NCBI GenBank assembly: GCA_963735955.1
Contig: CAVTND010000013.1
Location: forward strand, 1-64,000
DNA length: 64,000 nucleotides
Reading direction: 5' to 3'
DNA from: CAVTND01 sp963735955
GTDB lineage: Bacteria > Pseudomonadota > Gammaproteobacteria > Burkholderiales > Burkholderiaceae_F
Shown: positions 44,441 to 54,746 of the stretch, piece after piece
Layout: each line of letters opens with the position of its first letter
Numbering within the stretch: the first letter of the stretch is position 1
The notes under the pieces: model-generated
Seen by the model: only the letters and a program-made list of their open reading frames with translations
Told to the model about the DNA's origin: nothing
The model's database searches: none
Made by a program: the position numbers and the translations under genes

Positions 44441-45409
44441 ATGCGTTTCTACTCAGCCGCCGAGGTGCACGCTGCGCTGCCCTTGCCGATGCTGGCGGAT
44501 GCAATCGCGCGCACTCTGAGCGCCGGCGCGAATGATGGGGTGAATGCACCCCTGCGCCACGCACACTCCTTGTCGACGACGGATTCGCTGTTGCTGATGC
44601 CGGCGTGGTCCAACCAACTGCTCGGCGTCAAACTGGTGACGACAATGTCGGGTAATCAGTTTCGTGGCGATCGCGTGCAAGGCAATCACCCGCACAGCAG
44701 GCATTCGGTGAACGCGGTCTACGTCGTATTTGACCGCGCCAGTGGCGCCCCAAGCGCCGTGATCGATGGCGAGGCGCTGACGCTGCGACGCACCGCCGCC
44801 GCTTCACTGCTGGCTGCGCGCTACCTGGCGCGGCCGGACGCACTCAATATTCTGGTGATCGGCACCGGTCAGCTCGCGCCGTTCATGGCGCACGCTCACT
44901 GTGCCGAGCGCGCTGTCGCACGGCTCTGGCTCTGGGGACGGGACCGCAATGCTGCGCAGTCACTGGCCCAGCGCCTTCGCGACGAGGGTCTGCCCGCAAT
45001 TGCCTGCGAGGACCTGGCATCGACGGCGCGGAATGCCGAACTCATCAGTTGTGCGACCACCGCCACCAGTCCGTTGGTTCACGGCACCTGGTTGTCGAGC
45101 GGCACGCATCTGGACATGGTGGGAGCCTTCAGGCGCGGTATGCGCGAGGTCGACGATGCCGCGGTCGCGCGTGCACGAATTTTCGTCGATACGTATGCGG
45201 GTGCCCTGGCCGAAGCAGCCGACCTGCTCGAACCGATCGAGCGCGGCGTGATCAACCGGTCTGCGGTCGTTGCGGAGCTCGCCGAGCTGGTCACGGGTGC
45301 TGTGCCTGGCCGCGCTTCGCGCGACGAAATCACCATGTTCAAGTCAGTCGGCACCGCGCTCGAGGACCTTGCTGCGGCCGGCCTGTTGCTCGAACGTAGC
45401 CAGAGCTGA
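44441..45409 (+). CDS. Ornithine cyclodeaminase / pyrroline-2-carboxylate reductase family protein
   Basis: A 322-residue NAD(P)-dependent enzyme of the OCD/mu-crystallin family. The Rossmann motif is VIGTGQLAPFMAHAH near residue 135, and the substrate-side blocks VKLVTTMSGN and the SGTHLDMVGAF region are typical. Members may reduce cyclic ketimines such as pyrroline-2-carboxylate rather than deaminate ornithine, so the exact reaction is unclear. The ATG at 44441 gives MRFYSAAEVHAAL. It converges on recN with an 8-base gap. Confidence 0.9.
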   Translation: MRFYSAAEVHAALPLPMLADAIARTLSAGANDGVNAPLRHAHSLSTTDSLLLMPAWSNQLLGVKLVTTMSGNQFRGDRVQGNHPHSRHSVNAVYVVFDRASGAPSAVIDGEALTLRRTAAASLLAARYLARPDALNILVIGTGQLAPFMAHAHCAERAVARLWLWGRDRNAAQSLAQRLRDEGLPAIACEDLASTARNAELISCATTATSPLVHGTWLSSGTHLDMVGAFRRGMREVDDAAVARARIFVDTYAGALAEAADLLEPIERGVINRSAVVAELAELVTGAVPGRASRDEITMFKSVGTALEDLAAAGLLLERSQS

Positions 45410-45417
45410 ACAGCATG

Positions 45418-47067
45418 CTAGGAAGCAAGCATCTCGCGCGCATGCTTGCGCGTGGTATCGGTGATTTCCACACCACCGAGCATGCGCGCCAGTTCCTCGA
45501 CCCGGCTGCGGCGCTCCAGAACTGCCAAGGTTGAAACAGGGCGTCCGTCCTTGTCTGCGAACTTGTTCACCTGAAAGTGCTGATCGCCGCGCGCCGCAAC
45601 CTGTGGCAGATGCGTGACCGCGAGCACCTGACGCGTCTGGCCAAGTTGCTTGAGCAGGCGACCGACCGTCTCAGCCACCGCGCCTCCGATGCCAGCGTCG
45701 ACTTCGTCGAAGATCAGGGTCGACACCGGGGTAGCGGTGGCGGCAATCACCGAGATGGCGAGGCTGAAGCGTGCCAGCTCGCCGCCCGACGCAACCTTGG
45801 CCAGGGGTTTCGGGCTCGCGCCGGCATGGCCGGCAACGCGCAGTTCGATGCGATCTATTCCGCTGGCGCTCGGCTCGGCCCGCTCGAGATGCACGACCAG
45901 GCTTCCGCCCGCCATGGACAGGTCCTGCATCGCACGTGTGACTTCGCGACCCATACGCTGCGCTGTTTTCGCGCGCACGCGGCTGAGCGCAGTCGCCAGC
46001 GTCCGGTACTTCGCTTCAGCATCCGATTCGCGGGATCGCAGCGCATCCATGTCGCCGGCCGCGGCCAAGGCCGCCAGCTGACTGCGCGCGGCCGTCAGCA
46101 TGGCCGGCAAGCTCTCCGGCGCCGCACGCAGCTTGCGGGCTGCCGAATGCAGGGCCGCCAGTCGCGCCTCGACATCCGCCAGGCGCGAAGCATCGAGATC
46201 GGCGCGATCAAGATACCGATTGAGTGCGCTGACCGCCTCGGCCAGCTGCGCCTGCGCGCCGGTGAGCAGTTCCACTACCGCCTGAAGGCGCTCGTCGAAA
46301 CTCGCCAGCTGGCCCAAGCGCGCGCTGCTTGATCCCAGCTGCGAGAGGGCCGAGCCGTCGATTTCCGCAAGCTGCTCGACGGCGGCGCGCGCGCCCTCCA
46401 GGAGGCTCGCAGCATGCGAGAGACGCTTGTGCTCGGCCTCGATCTCGACCCACTCGCCCTCGATCGGCGCAAGCGCATCAAGTTCCTCGACGATCCAGCG
46501 CAGGCGATCATGTTCGGCGGCAGCGCCGGCCGCCATGGTTTCCGCATCGAGGCGCGCCTGCTGTGCGTCCCGCCAGTGGGAGTAAGCCAGGCTCAGAGCC
46601 GTGCGCTGCGGGGTGAGCCCGCCGTGCTCGTCGAGCAGAGCCAGCTGCGCGGCGGGCCGAAGCAGTGACTGGTGCGCATGCTGGCCATGCACGTCAACCA
46701 GCAATTCGCCGAGTTCGCGCAACTGGGCGAGCGTGGCCGGTACGCCATTGATGAAGGCCTTGCTGCGTCCGCTGGCGTCAATCGTGCGGCGCGCAAGCAG
46801 CAACTCGGTGTCATCGCCCAGGTCCTGCGCGCGCAGCCAGGCAAGTGCCGCCGCATGCGGACTGAATTGGGCCGTGATGTCAGCGCGCGCCGCTCCTTCA
46901 CGCACGACGTCCGCATCGCCCCGTTCGCCAAGGGCAAGCAGCAGCGCGTCGATCAGGATGGACTTGCCCGCTCCGGTCTCGCCGGTGAGGACCGTGAAGC
47001 CGGGCGCAAATTCGAGCGTCAGATCCTCGACGATCACAAAGTTGCGGATCGACAGGGCAAGCAACAT
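45418..47067 (-). CDS. recN: DNA repair protein RecN
   Basis: A 549-residue SMC-like ATPase acting early in double-strand break repair. Walker A is GETGAGKS (residues 29-36), the middle is coiled coil, and the C-terminal signature and Walker B are VASGGELARFSLAISV and STLIFDEVDAGIGG. The start MLLALSIRNFVIVEDLTLEF is canonical. It follows nadK by 54 bases, a conserved pairing. Confidence 0.96.
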   Translation of the reverse strand: MLLALSIRNFVIVEDLTLEFAPGFTVLTGETGAGKSILIDALLLALGERGDADVVREGAARADITAQFSPHAAALAWLRAQDLGDDTELLLARRTIDASGRSKAFINGVPATLAQLRELGELLVDVHGQHAHQSLLRPAAQLALLDEHGGLTPQRTALSLAYSHWRDAQQARLDAETMAAGAAAEHDRLRWIVEELDALAPIEGEWVEIEAEHKRLSHAASLLEGARAAVEQLAEIDGSALSQLGSSSARLGQLASFDERLQAVVELLTGAQAQLAEAVSALNRYLDRADLDASRLADVEARLAALHSAARKLRAAPESLPAMLTAARSQLAALAAAGDMDALRSRESDAEAKYRTLATALSRVRAKTAQRMGREVTRAMQDLSMAGGSLVVHLERAEPSASGIDRIELRVAGHAGASPKPLAKVASGGELARFSLAISVIAATATPVSTLIFDEVDAGIGGAVAETVGRLLKQLGQTRQVLAVTHLPQVAARGDQHFQVNKFADKDGRPVSTLAVLERRSRVEELARMLGGVEITDTTRKHAREMLAS

Positions 47068-47121
47068 GTGACTAGCGCGGGTGGACCGAGGTGGATCGGA
47101 AGAGGACCGAGCTGAGAAAGG

Positions 47122-48015
47122 TCAGCCGCGGGAGTGTTTCTCGCCAGGCATGACACTCCAGTGAAGTTTCTGGCGCAGGGTCGCGAAGAAGTTGTAGCCG
47201 AGAGGATGCAGCAGTCTGAGCCGGTGCGCACAGCGGCGAGTGCGTACGACGTCGCCCGGGTCGAGTTCCGAGTACGACTGCATGTCAAAGTGCGCGATGG
47301 CATCGCGCACGTCGGTGATTTCGATCTCCACCAGAACACCGTCCGGCAGAACGATCGGCCGGTTCGACAGCGTCTGCGGAGCGACCGGAACCAGCAGCAG
47401 GCCGGCGAGCGAGGGATCGAGAATCGGGCCGTTGGCCGACAACGCGTAGGCGGTCGACCCGGTCGGGGTCGCCAGGATCAGGCCGTCGGCGCGCTGGTTG
47501 GTCATGGTCACGCCGTCGACCCGGACCGTGTATTCGACCATACCCCCGGTCACTCCGCGCGACACGACAACCTCGTTGACCGCAACGGCGCGAAACAGCA
47601 CCTCGCCATCACGCACGACTTCAGTATCAAGCATCACCCGCTCGTCGACGCGATAGGTTCCGCCAAGAATCGGTGGCAGCGCCTCTGCCACCTGTTCGAT
47701 CACGAGATCAGTCATGAAGCCCAACCGGCCATGGTTGACCCCGATCAGCGGTACGCCCGCGGGCGCCAGCTGGCGCGCAACACCAAGCATCGTGCCGTCG
47801 CCGCCAAGCACGATCGCGACATCCACCTCGGAAGCGAGCCTGGACGCGTCCATCGCCGCATAGCCTTCAATACCGAACCGTTCGCTGGTCGCCTCCTCGA
47901 AGACGACATGCGAGCCGGCAGCCTCGATCAGGGCAGCGATTTCCAGCAGCGGCGCGTGCTGGTTTTCCGCGCGATGCTTGCCGATTACGGCCACCTGTTT
48001 GAATGCTGGGCTCAT
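47122..48015 (-). CDS. nadK: NAD kinase
   Basis: A 297-residue enzyme that phosphorylates NAD to NADP. Landmarks are the GGDGTMLGVAR motif (near residue 70), GVNHGRLGFMTD, VNEVVVSRG and ILATPTGSTAYALSANGPI. The start MSPAFKQVAVIGKH is typical. It is divergent from hrcA with a 76-bp shared promoter region and is followed by recN. Confidence 0.96.
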   Translation of the reverse strand: MSPAFKQVAVIGKHRAENQHAPLLEIAALIEAAGSHVVFEEATSERFGIEGYAAMDASRLASEVDVAIVLGGDGTMLGVARQLAPAGVPLIGVNHGRLGFMTDLVIEQVAEALPPILGGTYRVDERVMLDTEVVRDGEVLFRAVAVNEVVVSRGVTGGMVEYTVRVDGVTMTNQRADGLILATPTGSTAYALSANGPILDPSLAGLLLVPVAPQTLSNRPIVLPDGVLVEIEITDVRDAIAHFDMQSYSELDPGDVVRTRRCAHRLRLLHPLGYNFFATLRQKLHWSVMPGEKHSRG

Positions 48016-48091
48016 CGGCTGATTATGCAGGAGGAGCCTGCTCCGCCGAACGGATCAGGCACGGCGCGCCGCGGCATCATAGAATTTCACC

Positions 48092-49105
48092 ATGCTGGAT
48101 GAACGCGCACGCAGTCTGCTGAAGACCCTGATCGAGCACTACATCGCTGATGGTCAGCCGGTCGGCTCGCGTGCGCTGGCGCGCATTTCATCGCTCGAGC
48201 TCTCGCCCGCAACGATTCGCAATGTCATGGCAGATCTCGAGGAGATGGGTTTTGTTTCCAGCCCGCACACCTCCGCCGGTCGCGTGCCGACGCCGCGCGG
48301 CTATCGTCTGTTTGTCGACTCGCTCCTGACCGTGCAGCCCCTGCGTCAGCAGCAGACCGACATCATCGAGGGCCAGCTGCGACTGGCGGATCCTTCACGC
48401 GCGATCCAGACCGCAGCGCAGCTGCTGTCCAACCTGTCGCAGTTTGCCGGTGTGGTGCTGACTCCGCGCCGCGCCTCGACTTTTCGCCAGGTCGAGTTCG
48501 TCCGCATGTCGGATAAGCGGGTGCTGCTGATCATCGTGACGCCGGAAGGCGACGTGCAGAACCGGATCCTGATCACGCAGGGAGCGCATACACAGGCGCA
48601 GTTGATCGAGGCCGCGAATATCCTCAACGAGCACTTCGCCGGCCACAGCTTCGCCGAAGCCCGCGAGCGCCTGCATTCGGAGCTGCGCTCCCTGCATGAG
48701 GACATCTCGCTACTGATGGAGGCGGCCGTGCAGGCGGGCAGCGAAGCTGCCGCCGAGTCCGAGCCGATGGTGATCTCCGGCGAGCGCAACCTGTGGGGGG
48801 TCAGCGACCTGGCGGCCGACATGGACAAGCTGCGGCGCCTGTTCGATATGTTCGATCAGAAGACGCGCCTGATCCAGTTGCTTGACACCTCGATCGGCGC
48901 CCACGGCGTGCAGATCTACATCGGTGGCGATTCGCACCTTGTGCCGCTCGATGAACTGAGCATGGTCGTCGCGCCCTATACGGTCGACGGCCAGGTCGTG
49001 GGCACGCTCGGGGTCATTGGACCGACCCGCATGGCCTACGAGCGGGTGATTCCGATCGTCGACCTGACAGCGCGCCTGCTGTCCAACGCCCTGACGCAGA
49101 ATTGA
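48092..49105 (+). CDS. hrcA: Heat-inducible transcription repressor HrcA
   Basis: A 337-residue repressor that binds CIRCE elements in front of heat-shock operons. The N-terminal winged helix includes DGQPVGSRALARISSLELSPATIRNVMADLEEMGF, followed by the GAF-like middle and C-terminal dimerisation parts. The start MLDERARSLLKTLIEHY is typical. hemH follows after 5 bases. No CIRCE element is seen in this window, so its targets (such as groESL) must lie elsewhere. Confidence 0.95.
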   Translation: MLDERARSLLKTLIEHYIADGQPVGSRALARISSLELSPATIRNVMADLEEMGFVSSPHTSAGRVPTPRGYRLFVDSLLTVQPLRQQQTDIIEGQLRLADPSRAIQTAAQLLSNLSQFAGVVLTPRRASTFRQVEFVRMSDKRVLLIIVTPEGDVQNRILITQGAHTQAQLIEAANILNEHFAGHSFAEARERLHSELRSLHEDISLLMEAAVQAGSEAAAESEPMVISGERNLWGVSDLAADMDKLRRLFDMFDQKTRLIQLLDTSIGAHGVQIYIGGDSHLVPLDELSMVVAPYTVDGQVVGTLGVIGPTRMAYERVIPIVDLTARLLSNALTQN

Positions 49106-49110
49106 GCGGC

Positions 49111-50221
49111 ATGGGACTGGCTGCAGAATCGGTGCACGACCATGGAAACCCCGCACGAACCGCGGTGCTGCTGGTCAATCTCGGCACCCCCGCGGCACCC
49201 GAAACTGCGGCGGTGCGGCGCTATCTGCGCCAGTTTCTGTCCGATCCGCGCGTGGTCGAGATCCCGCGTCTGCTCTGGTGGCCGATCCTGCATGGACTGA
49301 TTCTGACCACGCGGCCGCGCGTCTCTGCCGCCAAGTACGCCTCGATCTGGACCGAACGCGGCTCGCCCCTGCTCGTTCAATTCGCAGGACCAGGCGGTCC
49401 TGCTGCGCGGGTATCTCGGCCATCGGGGACTTGACGTCGAGGTGGCGCTGGCCATGCGGTACGGCGAGCCCTCGATTCCCTCTGTTTTGCGTCAGTTGCA
49501 GGATAGGCGCGTCGAGCGCCTGCTGATCCTGCCGATGTATCCGCAGTATTCGGCGACCACGACAGCGTCGGTACTGGACGACGTTTTCGACTCGTTCGCC
49601 AGCCAGCGCAATGTGCCCGAGGTTCGCTGGATCCGGCACTTTCATGACGACGTCGGCTATATCGCGGCGCTGCGGCAGTCGGTTCTTGAACACTGGCGTA
49701 CCCGCGGCGGTGGACCAGGCGAGGGCAAGCTGGTCATGAGCTTCCATGGCATTCCCAGGCGCAATCTTGATCTGGGCGATCCGTACCACTGCGAGTGCCA
49801 GAAGACCGGGCGCCTGCTGGCAGAGGCGCTTGGCTTGAGTGAACGCGATTACCTGGTCACTTTCCAGTCGCGCTTTGGCCGCGCCGCCTGGCTGCAGCCT
49901 TATACGGCGCCGAGCCTCGAACGGCTGGCGCGTGAGGGTGTTGCGCGAGTCGATGTGATCTGTCCCGGTTTCCCGGCCGACTGCCTGGAAACCCTCGAGG
50001 AGATTGCACTCGAAGGTAGACAGGCTTTTCTGGCGGCAGGCGGTAGGGAATTCCAGTACATCCCTTGCCTGAACGGTGCTCCGGCTTTCATCAATGCGCT
50101 CGCCCAGCTGGCCGGCCAGCATCTTCAGGGTTGGCCGGTCGCGCGCAATGAAGCGGAGCAGAGGGTGGCAGAGGCTGAGCGCAGCCGCGCCCGCGCCCTG
50201 CAAATGGGCGCGGCAAGCTAG
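49111..50221 (+). CDS. hemH: Ferrochelatase (one-base frameshift)
   Basis: The last enzyme of protoheme synthesis, inserting iron into protoporphyrin IX. The N-terminal block VLLVNLGTPAAPETAAVRRYL and the C-terminal VMSFHGIPRRNL (catalytic His) and CPGFPADCLETLEEI are clear. An extra A at about 49380 in TTCAATTCG breaks the frame after SPLLV; removing it restores the family SQDQA reading. At 1111 bp it is one base over a multiple of three. The gene is normally essential, so sequence error is likely. It is co-transcribed with hrcA. Confidence 0.95.
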
Positions 50222-50237
50222 TCCGAGATCGGGAAGC

Positions 50238-50588
50238 CTAGGACGGCAGCGAACGCAAGGTCAGTGCGTTGCCGTTGACCTGGACGATGTCGCCGACCTT
50301 GAATCCGGCGGCCAGCTGCTGGATCACGCGGGTCGAACCATCGAGCATCTGTACCTCGACGTAATAGACCGGCGTGGAGTGGGCTGAGCGCCGCACTGCG
50401 ACGACCGTGCCGCAGGTCGCGCAGGCAAGCGCAACTACCGGCGTGGCTGGTGCAGGTGCTCGTGCGTTGGCATTGATCAGCGCGATCACCGCGATGACCG
50501 CCAGCATGATCAAGGCGATCGGAGCCTGCGCCCCGAACGATTCACGCTCGGGGGCGGTCTCAAAAGTCGGGCGCACGGTCGTGTTCAT
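50238..50588 (-). CDS. Small membrane protein with SlyB/Pal-type C-terminal domain
   Basis: A 116-residue protein with one membrane helix near residues 24-42 (PIALIMLAVIAVIALINANA) and a C-terminal beta domain reading YYVEVQMLDGSTRVIQQ and VGDIVQVNGNALTLRS, which resembles the end of glycine-zipper outer-membrane proteins such as SlyB. The ATG at 50588 is used; a GTG at 50657 would add 23 residues. It is convergent with hemH and divergent from grpE. The function is unknown. Confidence 0.7.
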   Translation of the reverse strand: MNTTVRPTFETAPERESFGAQAPIALIMLAVIAVIALINANARAPAPATPVVALACATCGTVVAVRRSAHSTPVYYVEVQMLDGSTRVIQQLAAGFKVGDIVQVNGNALTLRSLPS

Positions 50589-50734
50589 GGACGAGTTCGT
50601 GTCAACGGTGCTTTTGTAGCTGGCGCTGGGGGCGTCGGGAAGGTCATCCGATCCCACGTTCCGGCGAGTGCGCTCAGCTTAGGCTCTCAGGACGGAAATC
50701 CGTCTCGCCAGGAGCGAAAGCTGGCCGCTGGGCT

Positions 50735-50762
50735 CTTGAAAACCACACAGATGACCCAACAT
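50735..50762 (+). promoter_or_regulatory. Candidate sigma-32 heat-shock promoter of grpE
   Basis: CTTGAAA (50735-50741) and CCCAACAT (50755-50762) are separated by 13 bases. This matches the sigma-32 pattern of CTTGAAA followed by a CCCCAT-like -10. It is 39 bases before the grpE ATG, which also has a strong GGAGGGG ribosome site. The grpE-dnaK-dnaJ genes would therefore be heat induced by RpoH. Confidence 0.75.
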
Positions 50763-50801
50763 CCTCCAAGTCCTTGATGACATTGGATATTTGGAGGGGT
50801 T

Positions 50802-51344
50802 ATGCAGGGGGACAAGGAGTCGGCGACAGCGGCCGAACCCGCGGCCGAAGGCGTGGAAGTTGCTGGGGCGCTCGGCAGCATCACCGTTTCCGAGGTGGAA
50901 AAACAACTTGACGAGGCATTGGCCAAGGCCAATGCCAACTACGACCTATATCTTCGCGCCAAGGCAGAGACCGATAACGTGCGCCGCCGCGCCGCCGAGG
51001 ATGTTGCCCGGGCACACAAGTTTGCGATCGAGTCCTTTGCCGAAAGCCTGGTGCCCGTCATGGACTCGCTCGAGCAGGCGCTGGCCATTCCCGATGCGTC
51101 GGTCGAGGCCATGCGCGAAGGCGTGGAACTGACGCGCCGCCAGCTGGCCGCAGCCTTCGAGCGCGGCAACCTGAAGCCGATCGATCCCGTGGGTGAGAAA
51201 TTCGACCCACACCGGCACCAGGCAATCTCGACGGTTCCGGCCGAAGGTGGGCCGGCCAATACCGTCGCCAGCGTGCTGCAGAAAGGCTGGCTGATCGCCG
51301 ACCGCGTGCTGCGTCCGGCCATGGTCATCGTCACCCAAGCTTGA
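50802..51344 (+). CDS. grpE: Nucleotide exchange factor GrpE
   Basis: A 180-residue co-chaperone that releases ADP from DnaK. A long N-terminal helix region (residues about 30-90, ANANYDLYLRAKAETDNVRRRAAEDVARAHKFA) leads to the C-terminal beta domain, with HQAISTVPAEGGPANTVASVLQKGW. The start follows GGAGGGG, downstream of a sigma-32 promoter. dnaK follows after a 102-bp gap with no recognisable element. Confidence 0.96.
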   Translation: MQGDKESATAAEPAAEGVEVAGALGSITVSEVEKQLDEALAKANANYDLYLRAKAETDNVRRRAAEDVARAHKFAIESFAESLVPVMDSLEQALAIPDASVEAMREGVELTRRQLAAAFERGNLKPIDPVGEKFDPHRHQAISTVPAEGGPANTVASVLQKGWLIADRVLRPAMVIVTQA

Positions 51345-51446
51345 ACTTGATCTGACGAGCCGCACATTGAGTGCAGGCAGGTCGACTCAGGACAACGAAG
51401 AGCGCAACCCGCACATAGACAGACCGCAGAGACAGAGGAAAACACC

Positions 51447-53388
51447 ATGACAAGAATCATCGGCATCGATCTCGGCACGACCAACTCCTGCGTGGCCATC
51501 ATGGAAGGCGACCAGGTTCGCGTGATCGAGAACAGCGAAGGCGCGCGCACCACGCCGTCGATCGTCGCCTACCAGGAAGACGGCGAAATCCTGGTTGGCG
51601 CCGCGGCCAAGCGTCAGGCCGTCACCAATCCGCGCAACACGCTGTACGCGGTCAAGCGGCTGATCGGTCGCCGCTTCGAGGAGAAGGAAGTCCAGAAGGA
51701 CATCAAGCTGATGCCGTACTCGATCGTCAAGGCGTCCAACGGTGACGCTTGGGTCGAAGTGCGCGGCAAGCAGGTGGCACCGCCGCAGGTCAGCGCCGAA
51801 GTCCTGCGCAAGATGAAGAAAACCGCTGAAGACTATCTTGGCGAAACCGTGACCGAGGCCGTCATCACGGTGCCGGCATATTTCAATGACTCCCAGCGAC
51901 AGGCCACGAAGGATGCGGGCCGCATTGCCGGACTCGAAGTCAAACGCATCATCAACGAGCCCACGGCCGCTGCGCTCGCTTTCGGGCTGGACAAGACCGG
52001 AGGCGTCGGCAAGCGCGGCGATCGCAAGATCGCGGTGTATGACCTCGGTGGCGGCACGTTCGACATCTCGATCATCGAGATTGCCGATGTCGAGGGTGAA
52101 AAGCAGTTCGAAGTGCTGTCGACCAACGGTGATACCTTCCTCGGCGGTGAGGACTTCGACCAGCGCATCATCGATTACATCATTGGCGAGTACAAGAAGG
52201 AGCAGGGCGTTGACCTGTCCAAGGACGTGCTCGCGTTGCAGCGCCTGAAGGAGGCGGCGGAGAAGGCCAAGATCGAACTGTCGGGCTCGCAGCAGACCGA
52301 AATCAATCTGCCCTATGTCACGGCGGACCAGTCGGGTCCGAAGCATCTGAACATGAAGCTGACCCGCGCCAAGCTCGAGGCCCTGGTCGAGGACCTGATC
52401 GAAAAGACGATCGAGCCCTGCCGCATCGCGATCAAGGACGCCGGCGTCAAGGCGAGCGACATTGACGACGTGATCCTGGTCGGCGGCATGACACGCATGC
52501 CGAAAGTTCAGGACAAGGTCAAGGAATTCTTCGGCAAGGAGCCGCGCAAGGACGTCAATCCTGACGAGGCGGTGGCAGTGGGCGCCGCAATCCAGGGGCA
52601 GGTGCTGTCAGGCGAACGCAAGGACGTGCTGCTGCTCGATGTGACCCCGTTGTCGCTCGGCATCGAGACGCTCGGCGGCGTGATGACCAAGATGATCCAG
52701 AAGAACACGACGATCCCGACCAAGTTCTCGCAGACCTTTTCGACCGCCGACGACAATCAGCCGGCGGTGACGATCAAGGTCTACCAGGGCGAGCGCGAGA
52801 TGGCCGGCGGCAACAAGCTGCTCGGCGAGTTCAATCTCGAAGGCATCGCGCCGGCGCCGCGTGGCCTGCCGCAGATCGAGGTCGGCTTCGACATCGATGC
52901 CAACGGCATCCTGCACGTCGGCGCCAAGGACAAGGCGACCGGCAAGGAAAACAAGATCACGATCAAGGCCAACTCGGGCCTGACCGAGGCCGAGATCCAG
53001 GCCATGGTCAAGGACGCGGAAGCCAACAAGGCCGAGGACCACAAGCGCTTCGAGCTTGCGCAGGCCAGAAATGGCGCCGATGCCAGCGTGCACCAGATCC
53101 GCAAGGCGCTCGCGGAACACGGCGACAAGATCGAGGCCGGCGAGAAGGAAAAGATCGAGGCTGCGATCAAGGACTGTCGAGGAAGCGCTGAAGAGCGACG
53201 ACAAGGACGCGATCGAGTCGAAGACCGCGGCGCTGATGACGGTGTCCCAGAAACTTGGCGAGAAGATGTACGCCTCGACAGCGGCGGACGCGGGTGGTGC
53301 AAGTGCGGCACAGCCGGAGGCGGCGGCCACTGCTGCGAAGAACGACGATGTGGTGGATGCGGACTTCAAAGAGGTGAAACGCGGATAG
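51447..53388 (+). CDS. dnaK: Molecular chaperone DnaK (one-base frameshift near the C-terminus)
   Basis: The Hsp70 chaperone, about 647 residues. The ATPase domain begins IGIDLGTTNSCVAIMEG and includes YDLGGGTFDISI and VGGMTRMPKVQ; the substrate domain includes LLDVTPLSLGIETLGG. An extra T at about 53175 breaks the frame between KIEAAIKD and VEEALKSDD. The repaired protein ends in NDDVVDADFKEVKRG, the normal tail. Read literally, the protein would have a long foreign tail running to 53570. This is best seen as a sequence error. Confidence 0.96.
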
Positions 53389-53409
53389 CTTCGCTACCGC
53401 GTTTCACTC

Positions 53410-53454
53410 GCCGAGTTCGAGCGGACGACGTTTCGCCGCTCAACTCGGCTTTTT
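53410..53454 (+). terminator. Rho-independent terminator between dnaK and dnaJ
   Basis: GCCGAGTT (53410-53417) pairs with AACTCGGC (53442-53449), extended inside by GAGCGG with CCGCTC, and is followed by five T residues. It lies 22 bases after the dnaK stop and 26 bases before dnaJ. It would reduce dnaJ transcription relative to dnaK. Confidence 0.88.
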
Positions 53455-53479
53455 GCGTTGATAGGTCTTGGGACGAGCG

Positions 53480-54637
53480 ATGGCGAAACGGGATTACTAC
53501 GACACTCTCGGCGTGGCCAAGAACGCCACGGACGAGGACATCAAGAAGGCCTATCGCAAGCTCGCCATGAAACATCACCCCGACCGCAATGCGGACAGCG
53601 GGGACGGCAAGGCGACCAAGCAAGCGGAAGAGAAGTTCAAGGAGGCCAAGGAGGCCTACGAGATGCTCTCCGATCCGCAGAAGCGCGCTGCCTACGATCG
53701 CTTCGGGCACGCGGGCGTTGATCCCAATGTTGGCGCCGGAGGCTTTCGCGGTGGGTCGGGTGCCGAAGGGTTTGGCGGATTTGCTGACGCCTTCGGCGAC
53801 ATCTTCGGCGACATCTTCGGCGCCGGACGAGGGGGCCGCAGTGCGGTGTATCGCGGCGCCGATCTGCGCTACAGCATGGAGGTCACGCTCGAGCAGGCTG
53901 CCAACGGATTTGCGACCGAGATCCGCGTGCCGAGTTGGGATCTGTGCGAAACCTGTGACGGCAACGGTGCGAAGCCCGGCACCAGCACCAAGGCCTGCAC
54001 CACCTGCGGTGGCGCCGGCAATGTGCGCATGTCACAGGGCTTCTTCTCGATTCAGCAGACCTGCCCCACCTGCCACGGCGCCGGCAAGGTGATCTCGGAT
54101 CCGTGCGTCACGTGCAATGGTGCGGGACGCGTCAAGAAGAACAAGGTGCTTGAGGTCAGTATTCCAGTCGGCATCGACGAAGGCCAGCGTATCCGCCTGT
54201 CGGGCAAGGGCGAGCCTGGCATGAACGGCGGCCCGCCGGGCGACCTGTATGTCGAGATCCATATCAAGCCGCATGACGTGTTCCAGCGCGATGGCGACGA
54301 CCTGCACTGCGAAGTGCCGATCGGCTTTGCCGCGGCCGCGCTGGGCGGCGAACTCGACGTTCCTACGCTCGGAGGCAAGGCCAGCATCACGGTTCCTGAA
54401 GGTACGCAGGCCGGCAAGACCTTCCGGCTGCGCGGCAAGGGTGTCAAAGGAGTCCGTTCAGGAGTGGCGGGCGATCTCTACTGCCATATCGTGATCGAGA
54501 CCCCGGTCCGCTTGACCGAAAAACAGAAGAAGCTGATGCGGGAATTCGATGCGGCACTGAAGGACGGCGGCGCCAAGCATTCGCCGCAGAGCAAGAGCTT
54601 CGTGGACCGGATGAAGGGCTTCTTCACCGCCGAATAG
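53480..54637 (+). CDS. dnaJ: Molecular chaperone DnaJ
   Basis: A 385-residue Hsp40 partner of DnaK. The J domain carries MKHHPDRN (HPD), then a Gly/Phe-rich linker with the duplicated FGDIFGD motif, then four zinc motifs (CETCDGNG, CTTCGGAG, CPTCHGAG, CVTCNGAG) and the C-terminal substrate domain. The ATG at 53480 (MAKRDYYDTLGV) is preferred over one four codons upstream. A terminator precedes it, so its expression relative to dnaK is probably lowered. Confidence 0.96.
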   Translation: MAKRDYYDTLGVAKNATDEDIKKAYRKLAMKHHPDRNADSGDGKATKQAEEKFKEAKEAYEMLSDPQKRAAYDRFGHAGVDPNVGAGGFRGGSGAEGFGGFADAFGDIFGDIFGAGRGGRSAVYRGADLRYSMEVTLEQAANGFATEIRVPSWDLCETCDGNGAKPGTSTKACTTCGGAGNVRMSQGFFSIQQTCPTCHGAGKVISDPCVTCNGAGRVKKNKVLEVSIPVGIDEGQRIRLSGKGEPGMNGGPPGDLYVEIHIKPHDVFQRDGDDLHCEVPIGFAAAALGGELDVPTLGGKASITVPEGTQAGKTFRLRGKGVKGVRSGVAGDLYCHIVIETPVRLTEKQKKLMREFDAALKDGGAKHSPQSKSFVDRMKGFFTAE

Positions 54638-54746
54638 TGGCGCCGAATCTGCTCGGCACTGCGCTCCTATGATCAATGACCGGCTGCGGCACGTTGCACG
54701 CACGATGCCGGCCTGATTCGGCCCTGGTCGAAACAGCCGTAAACCT

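Noticed and set aside
48016..48091. CIRCE element upstream of hrcA
   Set aside because: No inverted TTAGCACTC/GAGTGCTAA-type repeat is present.
53389..53570. Extended C-terminus of DnaK in the uncorrected frame
   Set aside because: The tail is unlike any DnaK, overlaps the terminator and the dnaJ start, and vanishes when one base at 53175 is removed.
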